From positions 48,853-112,852 of the forward strand of contig CAYOAP010000011.1 in assembly GCA_964401995.1 (NCBI GenBank): 64,000 nucleotides of DNA. The letters are read 5' to 3'. Under the pieces are notes generated by a model. The model made no database searches, had not been told where the DNA came from, and worked only from the letters and a program-made list of their open reading frames with translations. Shown here one piece after another: positions 43,691-51,979 of the stretch. This DNA comes from DATCBF01 sp964401995. GTDB lineage: Bacteria; Actinomycetota; Thermoleophilia; Solirubrobacterales; 70-9. A program made the position numbers and the translations under genes. Numbering within the stretch: position 1 is the stretch's first letter; each line of letters opens with the position of its first letter.

Positions 43691-44140
43691 ATGGCAGGCC
43701 CGAGCCCCGCACGGCTGTACGCGACCCTGGTCGGCGGAGTCCTCGTCGTCGCCGGGCTGGTCGGCTTCTTCTACAGCTCCTCGTTCGGCAGCCCGGGGAG
43801 TGTCGACGACGCGCTCGGCGTCTTCAGCGTCAACGGCTGGCACAACCTCTTCCAGATCGCCACCGGCGGCCTCGGCCTCTTCCTCGCCAACCGGGCGGCG
43901 CGCGGCTACGCGCTCTGGCTCGGACTCGCCTACCTGGCGCTGGCGATCTGGGGCCTCGTCCTCGGCGGCGACGCCACGATCCTCGGCTTCTTCCCGGTCA
44001 ACGGCGGCGACGACACCCTCCACCTGATCCTGGGAGGGCTCGGGGTCGCGGCGGCGCTGGCTACCGCGAGAGCCGGGCGCGCCCGCGGCGGCGCAGCTCG
44101 ACCAGGACGAGGGCGCCGGCGGCGACGCCCCCGGCGCTGA
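43691..44140 (+). CDS. DUF4383 family membrane protein
   Basis: A 149-residue protein with four hydrophobic segments and the family feature GVFSVNGWHNLFQIATGGLG, plus HLILGGLGVAA. The C-terminal tail is very basic (Arg-rich) and is encoded opposite the end of the convergent 104-residue gene (80-bp overlap). Function unknown. Confidence 0.8.
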   Translation: MAGPSPARLYATLVGGVLVVAGLVGFFYSSSFGSPGSVDDALGVFSVNGWHNLFQIATGGLGLFLANRAARGYALWLGLAYLALAIWGLVLGGDATILGFFPVNGGDDTLHLILGGLGVAAALATARAGRARGGAARPGRGRRRRRPRR

Positions 44141-44375
44141 CCGCGACCACCGGCCGAACCCAGTTGCGGGGATCGCGCAGCGACCGCAGCTCGCTCTCGG
44201 AGAGCTCCTCAGCCCAGTCGGAGAGCTCCTCGGCCGCCGCCTGAGTCACCGCGGTCAGCGTTTCCTCGAACCGGCCCGCCAGCCGCTCCGGCGGCTCGAT
44301 CGGGCGCAGCGCGTCGGCCAGCAGATTCTCGACGTCCCAGGTGCTGCCGGTCAGCCGCTCGCTCGCTTCACTCAT
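44061..44375 (-). CDS. Small membrane protein paired with an ECF sigma factor
   Basis: A 104-residue protein. The N-terminal two thirds are acidic and helical (NLLADALRPIEPPERLAG, ELSDWAEELSESELRSL); one transmembrane segment follows near the C-terminus (VVAVSAGGVAAGALVLVEL). It overlaps the sigma gene by 8 nt, so it may modulate that sigma factor. It lacks the HxxxCxxC zinc motif of classical anti-sigma factors. Confidence 0.65.
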   Translation of the reverse strand: MSEASERLTGSTWDVENLLADALRPIEPPERLAGRFEETLTAVTQAAAEELSDWAEELSESELRSLRDPRNWVRPVVAVSAGGVAAGALVLVELRRRGRARLSR

Positions 44376-44928
44376 CGGCCATCTCCTCCTGCAGCTGCTT
44401 GATCGCGCGATGGATCAGGACCTTGGTCGCGCCGTCGCTGCGGCCGAGGGCGCGGGCGATTTCGCGGTTGTCCATGCCGAGGGCGAAGCGCATGATCAGC
44501 GCCTCGCGGCGGTCGGCCGGCAGGTGCTCGAGGTTCTCCATCACCAGGCGCAACTCCTCGCGCCCCTCGGCAATCGCCTCGGTGCCGTGCTGGGCGGCGA
44601 TCGGGTCGGCGTGTTCGAGCGGCGTCTGCGGCCGCCGCGAGCGGTCGCGGTAGTAGTTCGAGGCGAGGTTGTGCGCGATCCGGATCAGCCAAGGGCGCAG
44701 CGGCCGCCCGTCGGACTCGCGCCGGGCGCGATCGAAGTGGCGATAGGCCTGGAGAAAGGCCTGCTCGGTCAGGTCCTCGGCGTCGTGGTGGTTCCCGATC
44801 CGGTAGTAGGCGTAGGAGTAAACGTCGCGCAGGTGGTCCCGGTAGAGCTTTTCGAAGGCCCGGTCCAGCTCCGCCTTCGCAGCCGGGTCGAGCCCGGCGG
44901 GCTCGACGTTTTGCTCGGGGCCGCTCAC
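44368..44928 (-). CDS. ECF-type RNA polymerase sigma factor
   Basis: A 186-residue protein. Region 2 is LYRDHLRDVYSYAYYRIG and HHDAEDLTEQAFLQAYRHFD. Region 4 is LPADRREALIMRFALGMDNREIARALG, then GATKVLIHRAIKQLQEE. No region 3. The next gene, overlapping by 8 nt, is a candidate regulator. The stimulus is unknown. Confidence 0.92.
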   Translation of the reverse strand: MSGPEQNVEPAGLDPAAKAELDRAFEKLYRDHLRDVYSYAYYRIGNHHDAEDLTEQAFLQAYRHFDRARRESDGRPLRPWLIRIAHNLASNYYRDRSRRPQTPLEHADPIAAQHGTEAIAEGREELRLVMENLEHLPADRREALIMRFALGMDNREIARALGRSDGATKVLIHRAIKQLQEEMADE

Positions 44929-44946
44929 GCGGCAAGCCTAGCCCCA

Positions 44947-46611
44947 TCAGGCGGCCTTTCTCGTGCGCTCGACCTTGCGCAAGCCGGCCACCCACTGCTC
45001 GGGGTCGATCTCGCCGCGGATCAGCGCCGCCAGCCCGGTCAGGGCCGCGGCCGGGACGCCGGCGGCAGTGATCGCTTCCGCCAGCAGCGGCGTCGTGTCG
45101 AGGCCCTCCGAGGCCTGGCCGATCTTCTTCGGGATCTCCTCGGCCGGGGTGCCGCCGCCGAGCAGCTCGCCGGCGCGACGGTTGCGGCCGGTCGGGGCCA
45201 TCATCGTCGCGGTCAGGTCGCCGACGCCGGCCAGGCCGGAGAAGGTCTCCAGTTCGGCCCCCCGCCCGATCGCGTACTCGATGCACTCCTGCCAGATCGC
45301 GGCGGCGGCGATGCCGGCGGCGTTGAGCCCGTGCGGCTCGGCCGCGGCGGCGGCCAGGGCGGCGGCGTTCTTGGCGGCGCCGGCCATCTCGACCCCGACC
45401 ACGTCGCGGGAGCGCTCGCAGACAAGGCCGGCGCGGTCGAAGACCTCGCCGATCTGATTGCGCAGGTCGGCGTCAGCGGAGCCGAGCACCAGCGCGGCTG
45501 AGCCGGAGACGGCCTCGCGGGCGTGGGCGGGGCCGCCGAGGCAGGCGATTGCCCGCGCTCGCACCCTCTCCCCCACGTACTCGGCCGGGAGCTGGGCCTG
45601 CGGCGCGATCAGGCCCTTGGTCAGCAGCAGCACCGCGGATCGCCCGCCGACCCGGTCGGCAATCGCCCCGACCGCCTGCGGCAGCGATTTCGAGGGGATC
45701 GCCAGGCAGACCAGGTCGAGGCCGGCAAGCTCGATATCGGAGGCGGCGCGGACGTCGATCGAGTCCGGCAGGCTGACGCCCTCGAGGTAGCGCCGGTTTT
45801 CGCGGGCCTCGTCCATCTCGGCGGCGCGGGCGGCGTTGCGGGCGCCGAGCTGAACGTCGAGGCCGCCGCGGGCGAGCAGCACCGCGACCGCCGTGCCCCA
45901 GCTGCCGGCGCCGATCACGGCGGCCCGGCGCATCGGCGGCAGGCCGCCCATGTCCTCCCACTGCAGCTGCACGTTGGGCCAGATCCGCGCGGTCACGGTT
46001 TCGGCCAGGGCGGGCGAGGGCTCCTCGGCGACGGGGAAGGTCATCGCCTTGCCGAGCCTGATCTTGACCTTGCGCGGCCGGATCCGCCAGCCGCGGCGGA
46101 CGTGTTCGCTGCCAATCACGGCGACCGGGACGACCCGGGCGCCGGTCTGCAGGGCAAGGCGGCCGACGCCGCGCTTGGGCGAGGCGAGGGCGCCGCTGCG
46201 GATCCGCGTGCCCTCGGGGAAGATGCAGACAGTGCCGCCGCGTTCGACCACCTTGCGGGCGGTCTCGACCGAGTCCTCGTCGGATTCGCCGCGGCGGATC
46301 GGGAAGGCGCCGAGGCGGGAGAGCACCCAGCCCTGCCAGGGCCGCTCGAACAGCTCGACCTTGGCGACGTAGTTGAGCGGCTTCATCCAGGGCAGGCAGG
46401 CGCCGATCACGAACGGGTCGAGGAAGCTGCGGTGGTTGGAGGCGACGATCAGGCCGCCCTTGACCCGGGCGTGCTCGCGGCCGTTGCGGGAGAGGCGGAA
46501 GTAGGCGAGGAAAAACGGCAGCAGGAAGAGGCGGGCCAGGTGGTAGAGCGGCCAGTTGACGCCGTGCTTGCGCGTGTACTCGTGGTACGCCAGAAGGCGC
46601 TCTTCAGTCAC
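44947..46611 (-). CDS. PlsC-GpsA fusion: acylglycerol-phosphate acyltransferase + glycerol-3-phosphate dehydrogenase
   Basis: One 554-residue frame joins two phospholipid-synthesis enzymes. Residues about 1-215 are a PlsC-type acyltransferase with the catalytic SNHRSFLDP (N-H-x4-D, about 59-65) and FPEGTR (131-136). Residues about 228-554 are GpsA: IGAGSWGTAVAVLLARGG, PSKSLP, the catalytic Lys in GVEMAGAAKNAAAL, and SGLAGVGDLTATMM with GRNRRAGELL. GpsA makes glycerol 3-phosphate and PlsC acylates lysophosphatidate, so the fusion links non-consecutive steps of one route. There is no stop between the halves; an internal ATG at residue 221 or 227 could also give free GpsA. Confidence 0.92.
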   Translation of the reverse strand: MTEERLLAYHEYTRKHGVNWPLYHLARLFLLPFFLAYFRLSRNGREHARVKGGLIVASNHRSFLDPFVIGACLPWMKPLNYVAKVELFERPWQGWVLSRLGAFPIRRGESDEDSVETARKVVERGGTVCIFPEGTRIRSGALASPKRGVGRLALQTGARVVPVAVIGSEHVRRGWRIRPRKVKIRLGKAMTFPVAEEPSPALAETVTARIWPNVQLQWEDMGGLPPMRRAAVIGAGSWGTAVAVLLARGGLDVQLGARNAARAAEMDEARENRRYLEGVSLPDSIDVRAASDIELAGLDLVCLAIPSKSLPQAVGAIADRVGGRSAVLLLTKGLIAPQAQLPAEYVGERVRARAIACLGGPAHAREAVSGSAALVLGSADADLRNQIGEVFDRAGLVCERSRDVVGVEMAGAAKNAAALAAAAAEPHGLNAAGIAAAAIWQECIEYAIGRGAELETFSGLAGVGDLTATMMAPTGRNRRAGELLGGGTPAEEIPKKIGQASEGLDTTPLLAEAITAAGVPAAALTGLAALIRGEIDPEQWVAGLRKVERTRKAA

Positions 46612-46648
46612 GAAGAGCGCTACACGGGCGAGCGGCTGCGGTTACCCG

Positions 46649-47653
46649 CTACCAGGCACTCTCGATCAGTTCCCTCAGCTCCTTACCGCTTGGCGGGCTG
46701 GGGGTGAAAGAGAGCTCGGTGCGGTTGAGGATCGCCTCGATCGCCTCGTCGAGCTTGGCCTCGTCGGCGCCGGCCGATCCCAGGCCGGGCGGATCGCCCC
46801 CCATCGCCTGGATGCGCAGCTCGATGTGGTCGGTGTCGGTTTCCAGGACCGCCGCCAGGGCGATCAGGTGATTCGGGGCCCGGGGCACCATGAAGGCCAT
46901 TGCCCGCGGCAGGATTGCCGCGTTCGTCAGCGCATGAGGCGTGCCGCAAACGCGGACCAGGGTCTGGCAGATCACGTGGTGGAGGGCGAACATTCCCGAG
47001 TCGATCGCGTAGCCGCTGAGGACCGAGCCGAGGGCCAGCATGCCGCGGTCGCGGGACCCTGGGTCCTGGTCGAGGGCTTTGGCGATCGCGCCCGCGCCCT
47101 GCAGGGCGGTCATCTGCGAGACCGGGTTGGCGTATGGCGTGTAGAGCGAGTCGGCGGCGTGGGCGAGGGCGTTCATCGAGCTCATCCGCAGCTCGGCCTC
47201 AGGCTGGCTCGTCATCAGCTCGGGGTCGGCGATCACCAGCGCCGGGCGGACCAAGCCGCTGACCCGGTCCTCCGCCCCCTCTGGCAGGCGGTGGATCCCG
47301 GTCATCTCCGCTCCCGACATCGTCGTCGGGATCGCGGCGACGCGAGCGCCGGTGACGGAGGCAACCGCCTTCGCGGTGTCGATCGTGCGGCCACCGCCGA
47401 GGGCGACGAGGCGCTGCGAGCGGACCTTGTCGAGCAACGCCGCAGCAGCCTTGGGCACGCCTCCCGGATCGACCTCGTGGATCTCCTCGGCGGCAACTGC
47501 CAGCTCACCGGCCCCAGCCAGCGCCCGCGGCGTGCTCAGCAGCTCGAACGGGGCAAAGCCGTTCTCGCGCAGCAGCGGCAATGCCGCGTCGAGGCCGTCC
47601 TGGCGGAAGACGACGTCGCGCCCGGCGTCGCGCCAGATGAAGTCGCCGCTCAC
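46649..47653 (-). CDS. Iron-type alcohol dehydrogenase / maleylacetate reductase family
   Basis: A 334-residue protein. The nucleotide loop is ALGGGRTIDTAKAVA, the next PTTMSGAEMTGIHRL. Metal-site His residues appear in NALAHAADSLY, FALHHVICQ and TPHALTNA. The shorter length and SGAEMT favour the maleylacetate-reductase branch, which fits the overlapping ring-cleavage dioxygenase gene (ATGA overlap). Aromatic-ring degradation is therefore likely, though the substrate is unproven. Confidence 0.85.
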   Translation of the reverse strand: MSGDFIWRDAGRDVVFRQDGLDAALPLLRENGFAPFELLSTPRALAGAGELAVAAEEIHEVDPGGVPKAAAALLDKVRSQRLVALGGGRTIDTAKAVASVTGARVAAIPTTMSGAEMTGIHRLPEGAEDRVSGLVRPALVIADPELMTSQPEAELRMSSMNALAHAADSLYTPYANPVSQMTALQGAGAIAKALDQDPGSRDRGMLALGSVLSGYAIDSGMFALHHVICQTLVRVCGTPHALTNAAILPRAMAFMVPRAPNHLIALAAVLETDTDHIELRIQAMGGDPPGLGSAGADEAKLDEAIEAILNRTELSFTPSPPSGKELRELIESAW

Positions 47654-48567
47654 TCCGAAGCGGAGGTCCGCGGGTTGACCACCGGCCGCAGCTTCGGCTC
47701 GACCTCCGCCCGCAGGTGCTCGTAGTCGGGCGGCAGCGAGAGCTTCTCGCCCAGGTGCTCAAGCGGCTCGTCGACGGTGAAGCCGGGTCCAAGGGTGGCG
47801 ATCTCGAAGAGGACGCCGCTCGGCTCGCGGAAGTAGATCGAGCGGAAGTAGAAGCGGTCGATCACCGGAGTCGGCTGGGCGCCGCCGGAGATCGCGCGCT
47901 CGCGCCACTGCTCGTGCTCGTCCATGTTCGAGGCCCAGGCGACGTGGTGGACGCTGCCGGCGCCCTGCAACGCCCGTTCGGCTGGCGGCTCGTCATATAT
48001 GTAGAAGCCGCCGCGCTTCTCGCCGCGCGCCTCCCAACCCTCCTCCGACGGCTCGAACTCAAGCGCCTGGAAGAGCGGGCTGCTGGCCTCCGGCGCAGCG
48101 CTGTAGGCGCGGACCGCGTGGAAGCCCTGCAGGGCCAGCTCGGCCGGGACCTCAGGGTGGTCGGCGATCAGCAGCTCATCGCCGGTGTCGACCACGAGCA
48201 GCTCATGGTCGAGCCCCTCTGGGTCGGAGAAGCGCAGGCTGCCCTCGCCGCGCTCGGACTCGATGCCGTTGGCGGCGAGGCGCCCCGCCCAGAAGTCGAG
48301 TGAGCCCTCCGAGCCGACGCGCCAGACGATCCGGTGCACGGCGCCGGCGCCGGCGCGGCCTTTCGGCACGCCCGGGAACTCGAAGAAGGTCAGATCAGAG
48401 CCGGCGCTGCCTTTCTCGTCGGCATAAAAGAGGTGGTAGACGGTCGGCTGATCCTGGTTGACCGTTTTCTTCACCAGCCGCAGGCCGAGCACCCCGGCGT
48501 AGAAGTCGACGTTGCGCTGGGCGTCCTCGGTGATCGCGGTGATGTGGTGAATTCCCTCAAGCTTCAT
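47650..48567 (-). CDS. VOC-family ring-cleaving dioxygenase
   Basis: A 305-residue protein of two glyoxalase/bleomycin-resistance modules: GIHHITAITEDAQRNVDFY with GLRLVKKTVNQD, then SVHHVAWASNMDEHEQW and FREPSGVLFEIATLG. Metal ligands would be His in HHI, His in HHV and Glu in FEIA. It belongs to the MhqO/LinE-like hydroquinone-type dioxygenases by pattern. The ATG at 48567 is chosen; the long upstream continuation is antisense. Paired with the maleylacetate-reductase-like gene. Confidence 0.88.
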   Translation of the reverse strand: MKLEGIHHITAITEDAQRNVDFYAGVLGLRLVKKTVNQDQPTVYHLFYADEKGSAGSDLTFFEFPGVPKGRAGAGAVHRIVWRVGSEGSLDFWAGRLAANGIESERGEGSLRFSDPEGLDHELLVVDTGDELLIADHPEVPAELALQGFHAVRAYSAAPEASSPLFQALEFEPSEEGWEARGEKRGGFYIYDEPPAERALQGAGSVHHVAWASNMDEHEQWRERAISGGAQPTPVIDRFYFRSIYFREPSGVLFEIATLGPGFTVDEPLEHLGEKLSLPPDYEHLRAEVEPKLRPVVNPRTSASE

Positions 48568-48591
48568 GACTTCACGTATAGCATCCTCTCG

Positions 48592-49989
48592 ATGAGCCGC
48601 GGGCGACGACGACTGACCAAGGCACTTGTTGTCCTCGGCTCGGTGCTCGCCTTCCTCAGCGTCTTCGCGATCTGGATCGAGCGCCAGGCGCTCAACACCA
48701 GCGACTGGGTCACCACCAGCGACAAGCTGCTGCAGAACGAAACGGTCCGCAAGGCGGTCGGCAACTTCCTCGTCGACCAGCTCTACGAAAACGTCAACGT
48801 CAACCAGGAACTGAAAAGCCTGCTGCCGGGCGAAACCAAGCAGCTCTCCGGGCCGATCTCGGGCGGCCTGCGCCAGGTGGCCGGCAGCGGCGCCGATCAG
48901 CTGCTGCAGAGCTCGACCGCGCAGGAACTCTGGGAGGACGCCAACCGCAGCGCCCATGAACAGCTGGTCAGCGTGCTCGAAGACAAGGGCGACGCCGTCT
49001 CCACCAGCGAAGGGAACGTCAGCCTCAACCTCGGCAGCCTCGTCACCAACCTCGCCAACCAGGTTGGCTTCGGCGCCGACCTGGCGGAAAAGCTGCCGCC
49101 CGACGCGGGTCAGATCGAGATCCTCCGCTCCGACCAGCTGAAGACCGCGCAGAACATCGCGGTCGCGATCAAGGGCCTGGCGCTGCTGCTCTCGATCCTC
49201 ACCTTCGCCGCCTTCGGCCTCGCGATCTACCTCTCGCGCGACCAGCGCTGGGTCACGATCCTCTTCTGCGGAATAGGCCTGATTGCAGCGGGTTTTGCCG
49301 TGATCGTCGCCCGCCACATCGCCGGCGGGATCGTCGTCGACCAGCTCGTCGTCGACGAAAGCGCGAAGCCGGCGGGCGAAGCAACCTGGTCGATCGCGAC
49401 CTCGCTGATGACCAGCATCGCGACCACCGTGATCGTCGTCGGGGCCCTCTTCTCGGTCGCCGGCTGGCTCGGTTCGCCGACCGGCTCGGCCAAAGCAAGC
49501 CGCAAAGCGATGGCCCCGATCCTCAGCGACTACGCCCCCTTCGTCTACACCGGCCTCGCCCTGATCGTCTGCTTCTACTTCCTCTCCGCCCCGACCCAGG
49601 GGCTGCGCTCCTTCGTCACCACCCTGATCGTCGCCGGCATGGCCGCCTTCGGCATCCACGAGCTGCGTAAACAGACCGCCGGTGAGTACCCGGACGCCCA
49701 TTTCCACGAGGCCTTCGGACGCACCAAAGACCGCGTCGTCGATGCCGTCAAAGGCGCCAACATCGGCGAGCACGCCTCGAAACTGCGCCTGCCGGAGATG
49801 CGGAAGTCCGATGGTGGCGAGGGCGCGGCGTCGGAGGCGCCGACGGCGACGACGCCCGGCAACGACGAAGACGCCCGCCTCGCCCGGCTGGAGCGAATCG
49901 GCGATCTGCACAAAAAAGGCGTGCTGACTGACGACGAGTTCGCGGCAGAGAAGTCGCGGGTGCTGGGCAGCGACACCTCGGCCTCCTGA
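48592..49989 (+). CDS. Polytopic membrane protein with C-terminal SHOCT domain
   Basis: A 465-residue protein. One N-terminal helix (LVVLGSVLAFLSVFAIWI) is followed by an extracytoplasmic domain (about 30-180), then four more helices (LALLLSILTFAAFGLAIYL and others to about 360). The C-terminus carries the SHOCT motif (LARLERIGDLHKKGVLTDDEF), thought to aid oligomerisation. Divergent from the dioxygenase gene. Function unknown. Confidence 0.78.
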   Translation: MSRGRRRLTKALVVLGSVLAFLSVFAIWIERQALNTSDWVTTSDKLLQNETVRKAVGNFLVDQLYENVNVNQELKSLLPGETKQLSGPISGGLRQVAGSGADQLLQSSTAQELWEDANRSAHEQLVSVLEDKGDAVSTSEGNVSLNLGSLVTNLANQVGFGADLAEKLPPDAGQIEILRSDQLKTAQNIAVAIKGLALLLSILTFAAFGLAIYLSRDQRWVTILFCGIGLIAAGFAVIVARHIAGGIVVDQLVVDESAKPAGEATWSIATSLMTSIATTVIVVGALFSVAGWLGSPTGSAKASRKAMAPILSDYAPFVYTGLALIVCFYFLSAPTQGLRSFVTTLIVAGMAAFGIHELRKQTAGEYPDAHFHEAFGRTKDRVVDAVKGANIGEHASKLRLPEMRKSDGGEGAASEAPTATTPGNDEDARLARLERIGDLHKKGVLTDDEFAAEKSRVLGSDTSAS

Positions 49990-49996
49990 CCCTCGA

Positions 49997-50069
49997 AGCC
50001 CGCCTCCGGAATCGAACCGGAAACCTCCTGATTACAAATCAGGTGCTCTACCAATTGAGCTAGGCGGGC
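49997..50069 (-). tRNA. tRNA-Thr (anticodon TGT)
   Basis: On the minus strand the acceptor stem GCCCGCC/GGCGGGC, D-arm GCTC...GAGC, anticodon stem CCTGA/TCAGG with loop TTTGTAA (anticodon TGT), and T-arm TCCGG-TTCGATT-CCGGA are all present. The discriminator base is U; CCA is not encoded. Confidence 0.96.
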
Positions 50070-50090
50070 AGCTTGACGAATATAGAGCGA

Positions 50091-51080
50091 ATGGACGTGA
50101 ATTTCCGACTGCTGGCGCCCGACGAGGGCGGAGTGTTGAGCGCGGCGATCGTCGCTGCCTACGGCGACACATATGACGTGCGCTGGGTCTATGACGCCGG
50201 CGAGGTGTCGTCGCGGCTCGCCGATGGGACCTACGTCTCCTGGGTCGCCGAGAGCGCGGGCGGCGATCTGCTCTGCCACACCGGCTTGAGCCGGACCGAC
50301 CCCGGCGACGCCGTCGGCCACTCCGGGCAGGCGGTGACGATGCCGGCGGCACGGGGGCAGCACCTCTTCACCCAGACCAAACAGCGCCTGATGGACTGGG
50401 CCCAGGCAGAGGGAATGGCGGGAATGTTCAGCGAGGCGACCGCTGCCCATCCCTACAGCCAGCGCGCGATCTGCGAGCTGGGCGGGCACGAGACCGGGTT
50501 CCTGTTGGGCTGGATCCCGGCGACGGTCGCCAACGACGCCGTCGCCGATGCGCCGCGCCGGCGGCAGTCGGCGGCGCTCTTCTACACGAAGCTGAACGAT
50601 GGCCATGAGCGCCAGGTCTACGCGCCCGAGCGCCATCGCGGGATCGTCGCCAAGACCCTGGAGCTGTGCGAGCTGCGGGGCACGCTTGCCGACCCGCCGA
50701 CCAATGCCGAGCTGCCCGCGCGCAGCGTCCTGCACGTCGAGGTCGACGCCGATCACAATCTGGCCCTGATCACGGTCACCGTCCCGGGCGCCGATCTGGA
50801 GGAGGCGATCGCCGCCGAGCGCCACCATCTCTTCCACCGCGCCAAGCTCGACGCCGTCTACGTCGACCTGCCCCTGGAGACGCCGTCGACAGCCCTGGTC
50901 GCCGACCACCTGGAGCGGCTCGGGGTCTCCTATTCCGGCGTCTTCCCCAACACGCGCACGGACGGGGACGTCCTGCGGATGCAGTCGCTGCACCGGGTCC
51001 GCGTCAGCGAGGAGGACGTCGTCGTCGCCTCAGATCACGGCCGCGAACTGCTCGAGTACGTGCTGGCGGATCTGCCCTAA
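50091..51080 (+). CDS. GNAT-type N-acetyltransferase-like protein
   Basis: A 329-residue protein. The N-terminal GNAT-like region has YVSWVAESAGGDLLCHTGLS and MPAARGQHLFTQTKQRLMDWAQ, where ARGQHLF is the acetyl-CoA loop. The C-terminal half (RSVLHVEVDADHNLALITV, AVYVDLPLETPSTALV) is a second, degenerate GNAT-like half. The stop overlaps the sigH stop by 3 nt. It starts 21 nt beyond the 5' end of tRNA-Thr. Substrate unknown. Confidence 0.75.
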   Translation: MDVNFRLLAPDEGGVLSAAIVAAYGDTYDVRWVYDAGEVSSRLADGTYVSWVAESAGGDLLCHTGLSRTDPGDAVGHSGQAVTMPAARGQHLFTQTKQRLMDWAQAEGMAGMFSEATAAHPYSQRAICELGGHETGFLLGWIPATVANDAVADAPRRRQSAALFYTKLNDGHERQVYAPERHRGIVAKTLELCELRGTLADPPTNAELPARSVLHVEVDADHNLALITVTVPGADLEEAIAAERHHLFHRAKLDAVYVDLPLETPSTALVADHLERLGVSYSGVFPNTRTDGDVLRMQSLHRVRVSEEDVVVASDHGRELLEYVLADLP

Positions 51081-51787
51081 AGCGGAACCTCACGGGAGTC
51101 TAAGTGGGCACCGACCTTGCGCTTGACGCGCTGCAGGGCGTTGTCGACGGTCTTGGTGTCGCACTCCAGGCGCTCGGCCACGGCCTCGTATGAGTGGCCG
51201 TCGAGGTAGAGCGAGAGGACGCGGCTCTCGAGATCGGAGAGGACGCCCGAGACACCGGAGAGGCAGGCGACGAGGCTGGCCAGCTCCTCGGCTGCGATCA
51301 CCTGGTTGACCGGATCGAAAACCGTCGGCCCGGGCAGGATCTCGTCCAGCGTCGTGTCGGAATCGCCCGCCGCGGCCGGCGTCTGGCTGAAGGAGACGTA
51401 CTGGTTGAGGGGAGTGTGCTTGTTGCGGGTCGCCGTCTTCACGGCGGTGATGATCTGGCGGGTGATGCAGAGCTCGGCGAAATTGCGAAAGCTCGACTCA
51501 CGGTCGGTGCGGTAATCGCGAATCGCCTTGTAGAGGCCGAGCAGGCCCTCCTGGATCAGGTCGTCGGCCTCTCCCCCAAGCAGGAAGTAGGACGAGGCCT
51601 TGAGGCGGACGAAGCCGCGATAACGGCGGACGATCGCGTCGTAGGCGTCGGTTTTGCCTTCCTTGGCAAGCGCGACCAGATAATGATCATCAAGCTCAGG
51701 CTGAGCGTTAGTCTGATGGGCGCGAGCGGCACCGGGACGACGCCCCGATGGGAGTCGCATTTCCTGCGTAGGCGTAGATAGAGCCAC
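51077..51787 (-). CDS. sigH: SigH-type (sporulation-like) RNA polymerase sigma factor
   Basis: A 236-residue protein. Region 2: YDAIVRRYRGFVRLKASSYF and DLIQEGLLGLYKAIRDYR. Region 4: LESRVLSLYLDGHSYEAVAE and TKTVDNALQRVKRKVG. This resembles Bacillus SigH, and the order sigH-rlmB-cysS also matches Firmicutes, supporting the name. A GTG start with AAGGAGAAGG upstream is chosen. It has its own promoter (51895-51922) and a leader with several hairpins, so it is not simply the end of the cysS operon. Confidence 0.88.
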   Translation of the reverse strand: MALSTPTQEMRLPSGRRPGAARAHQTNAQPELDDHYLVALAKEGKTDAYDAIVRRYRGFVRLKASSYFLLGGEADDLIQEGLLGLYKAIRDYRTDRESSFRNFAELCITRQIITAVKTATRNKHTPLNQYVSFSQTPAAAGDSDTTLDEILPGPTVFDPVNQVIAAEELASLVACLSGVSGVLSDLESRVLSLYLDGHSYEAVAERLECDTKTVDNALQRVKRKVGAHLDSREVPL

Positions 51788-51814
51788 AGATCCTTCTCCT
51801 TATGAAGGGTCGTG

Positions 51815-51896
51815 GCGCCGTTTACCTCCCCTGAGGCGCCCTATGAACTGGATGACCTCAGACTCAAGCTGAGGTTCAACCTTATGTGGGCATAAG
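51815..51896 (-). promoter_or_regulatory. Structured 5' leader of sigH
   Basis: Three inverted repeats lie between the promoter and the GTG: CTTATG-TGGG-CATAAG (51881-51896), ACCTCA/TGAGGT (51855-51875) and GGCGCC/GGCGCC (51815-51839). The first begins near the predicted transcript start. They may control sigH expression at RNA or DNA level. Confidence 0.45.
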
Positions 51897-51922
51897 TCTA
51901 CGTCCGCGCGGAGTTCTGTCAA
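51895..51922 (-). promoter_or_regulatory. Promoter of sigH
   Basis: TTGACA (51917-51922 on the minus strand), 16-nt spacer, TAGACT (51895-51900). The predicted leader is about 100 nt. Confidence 0.65.
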
Positions 51923-51979
51923 CCCCTGGCGGACATTCGTGCAAAACGAATTGCAACCGCCGCTGCATATGCACCCTGC

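Noticed and set aside
48568..49911. Upstream extension of the VOC dioxygenase frame
   Set aside because: It is opposite the SHOCT-domain membrane protein gene; the dioxygenase begins MKLEGIHHIT at 48567.
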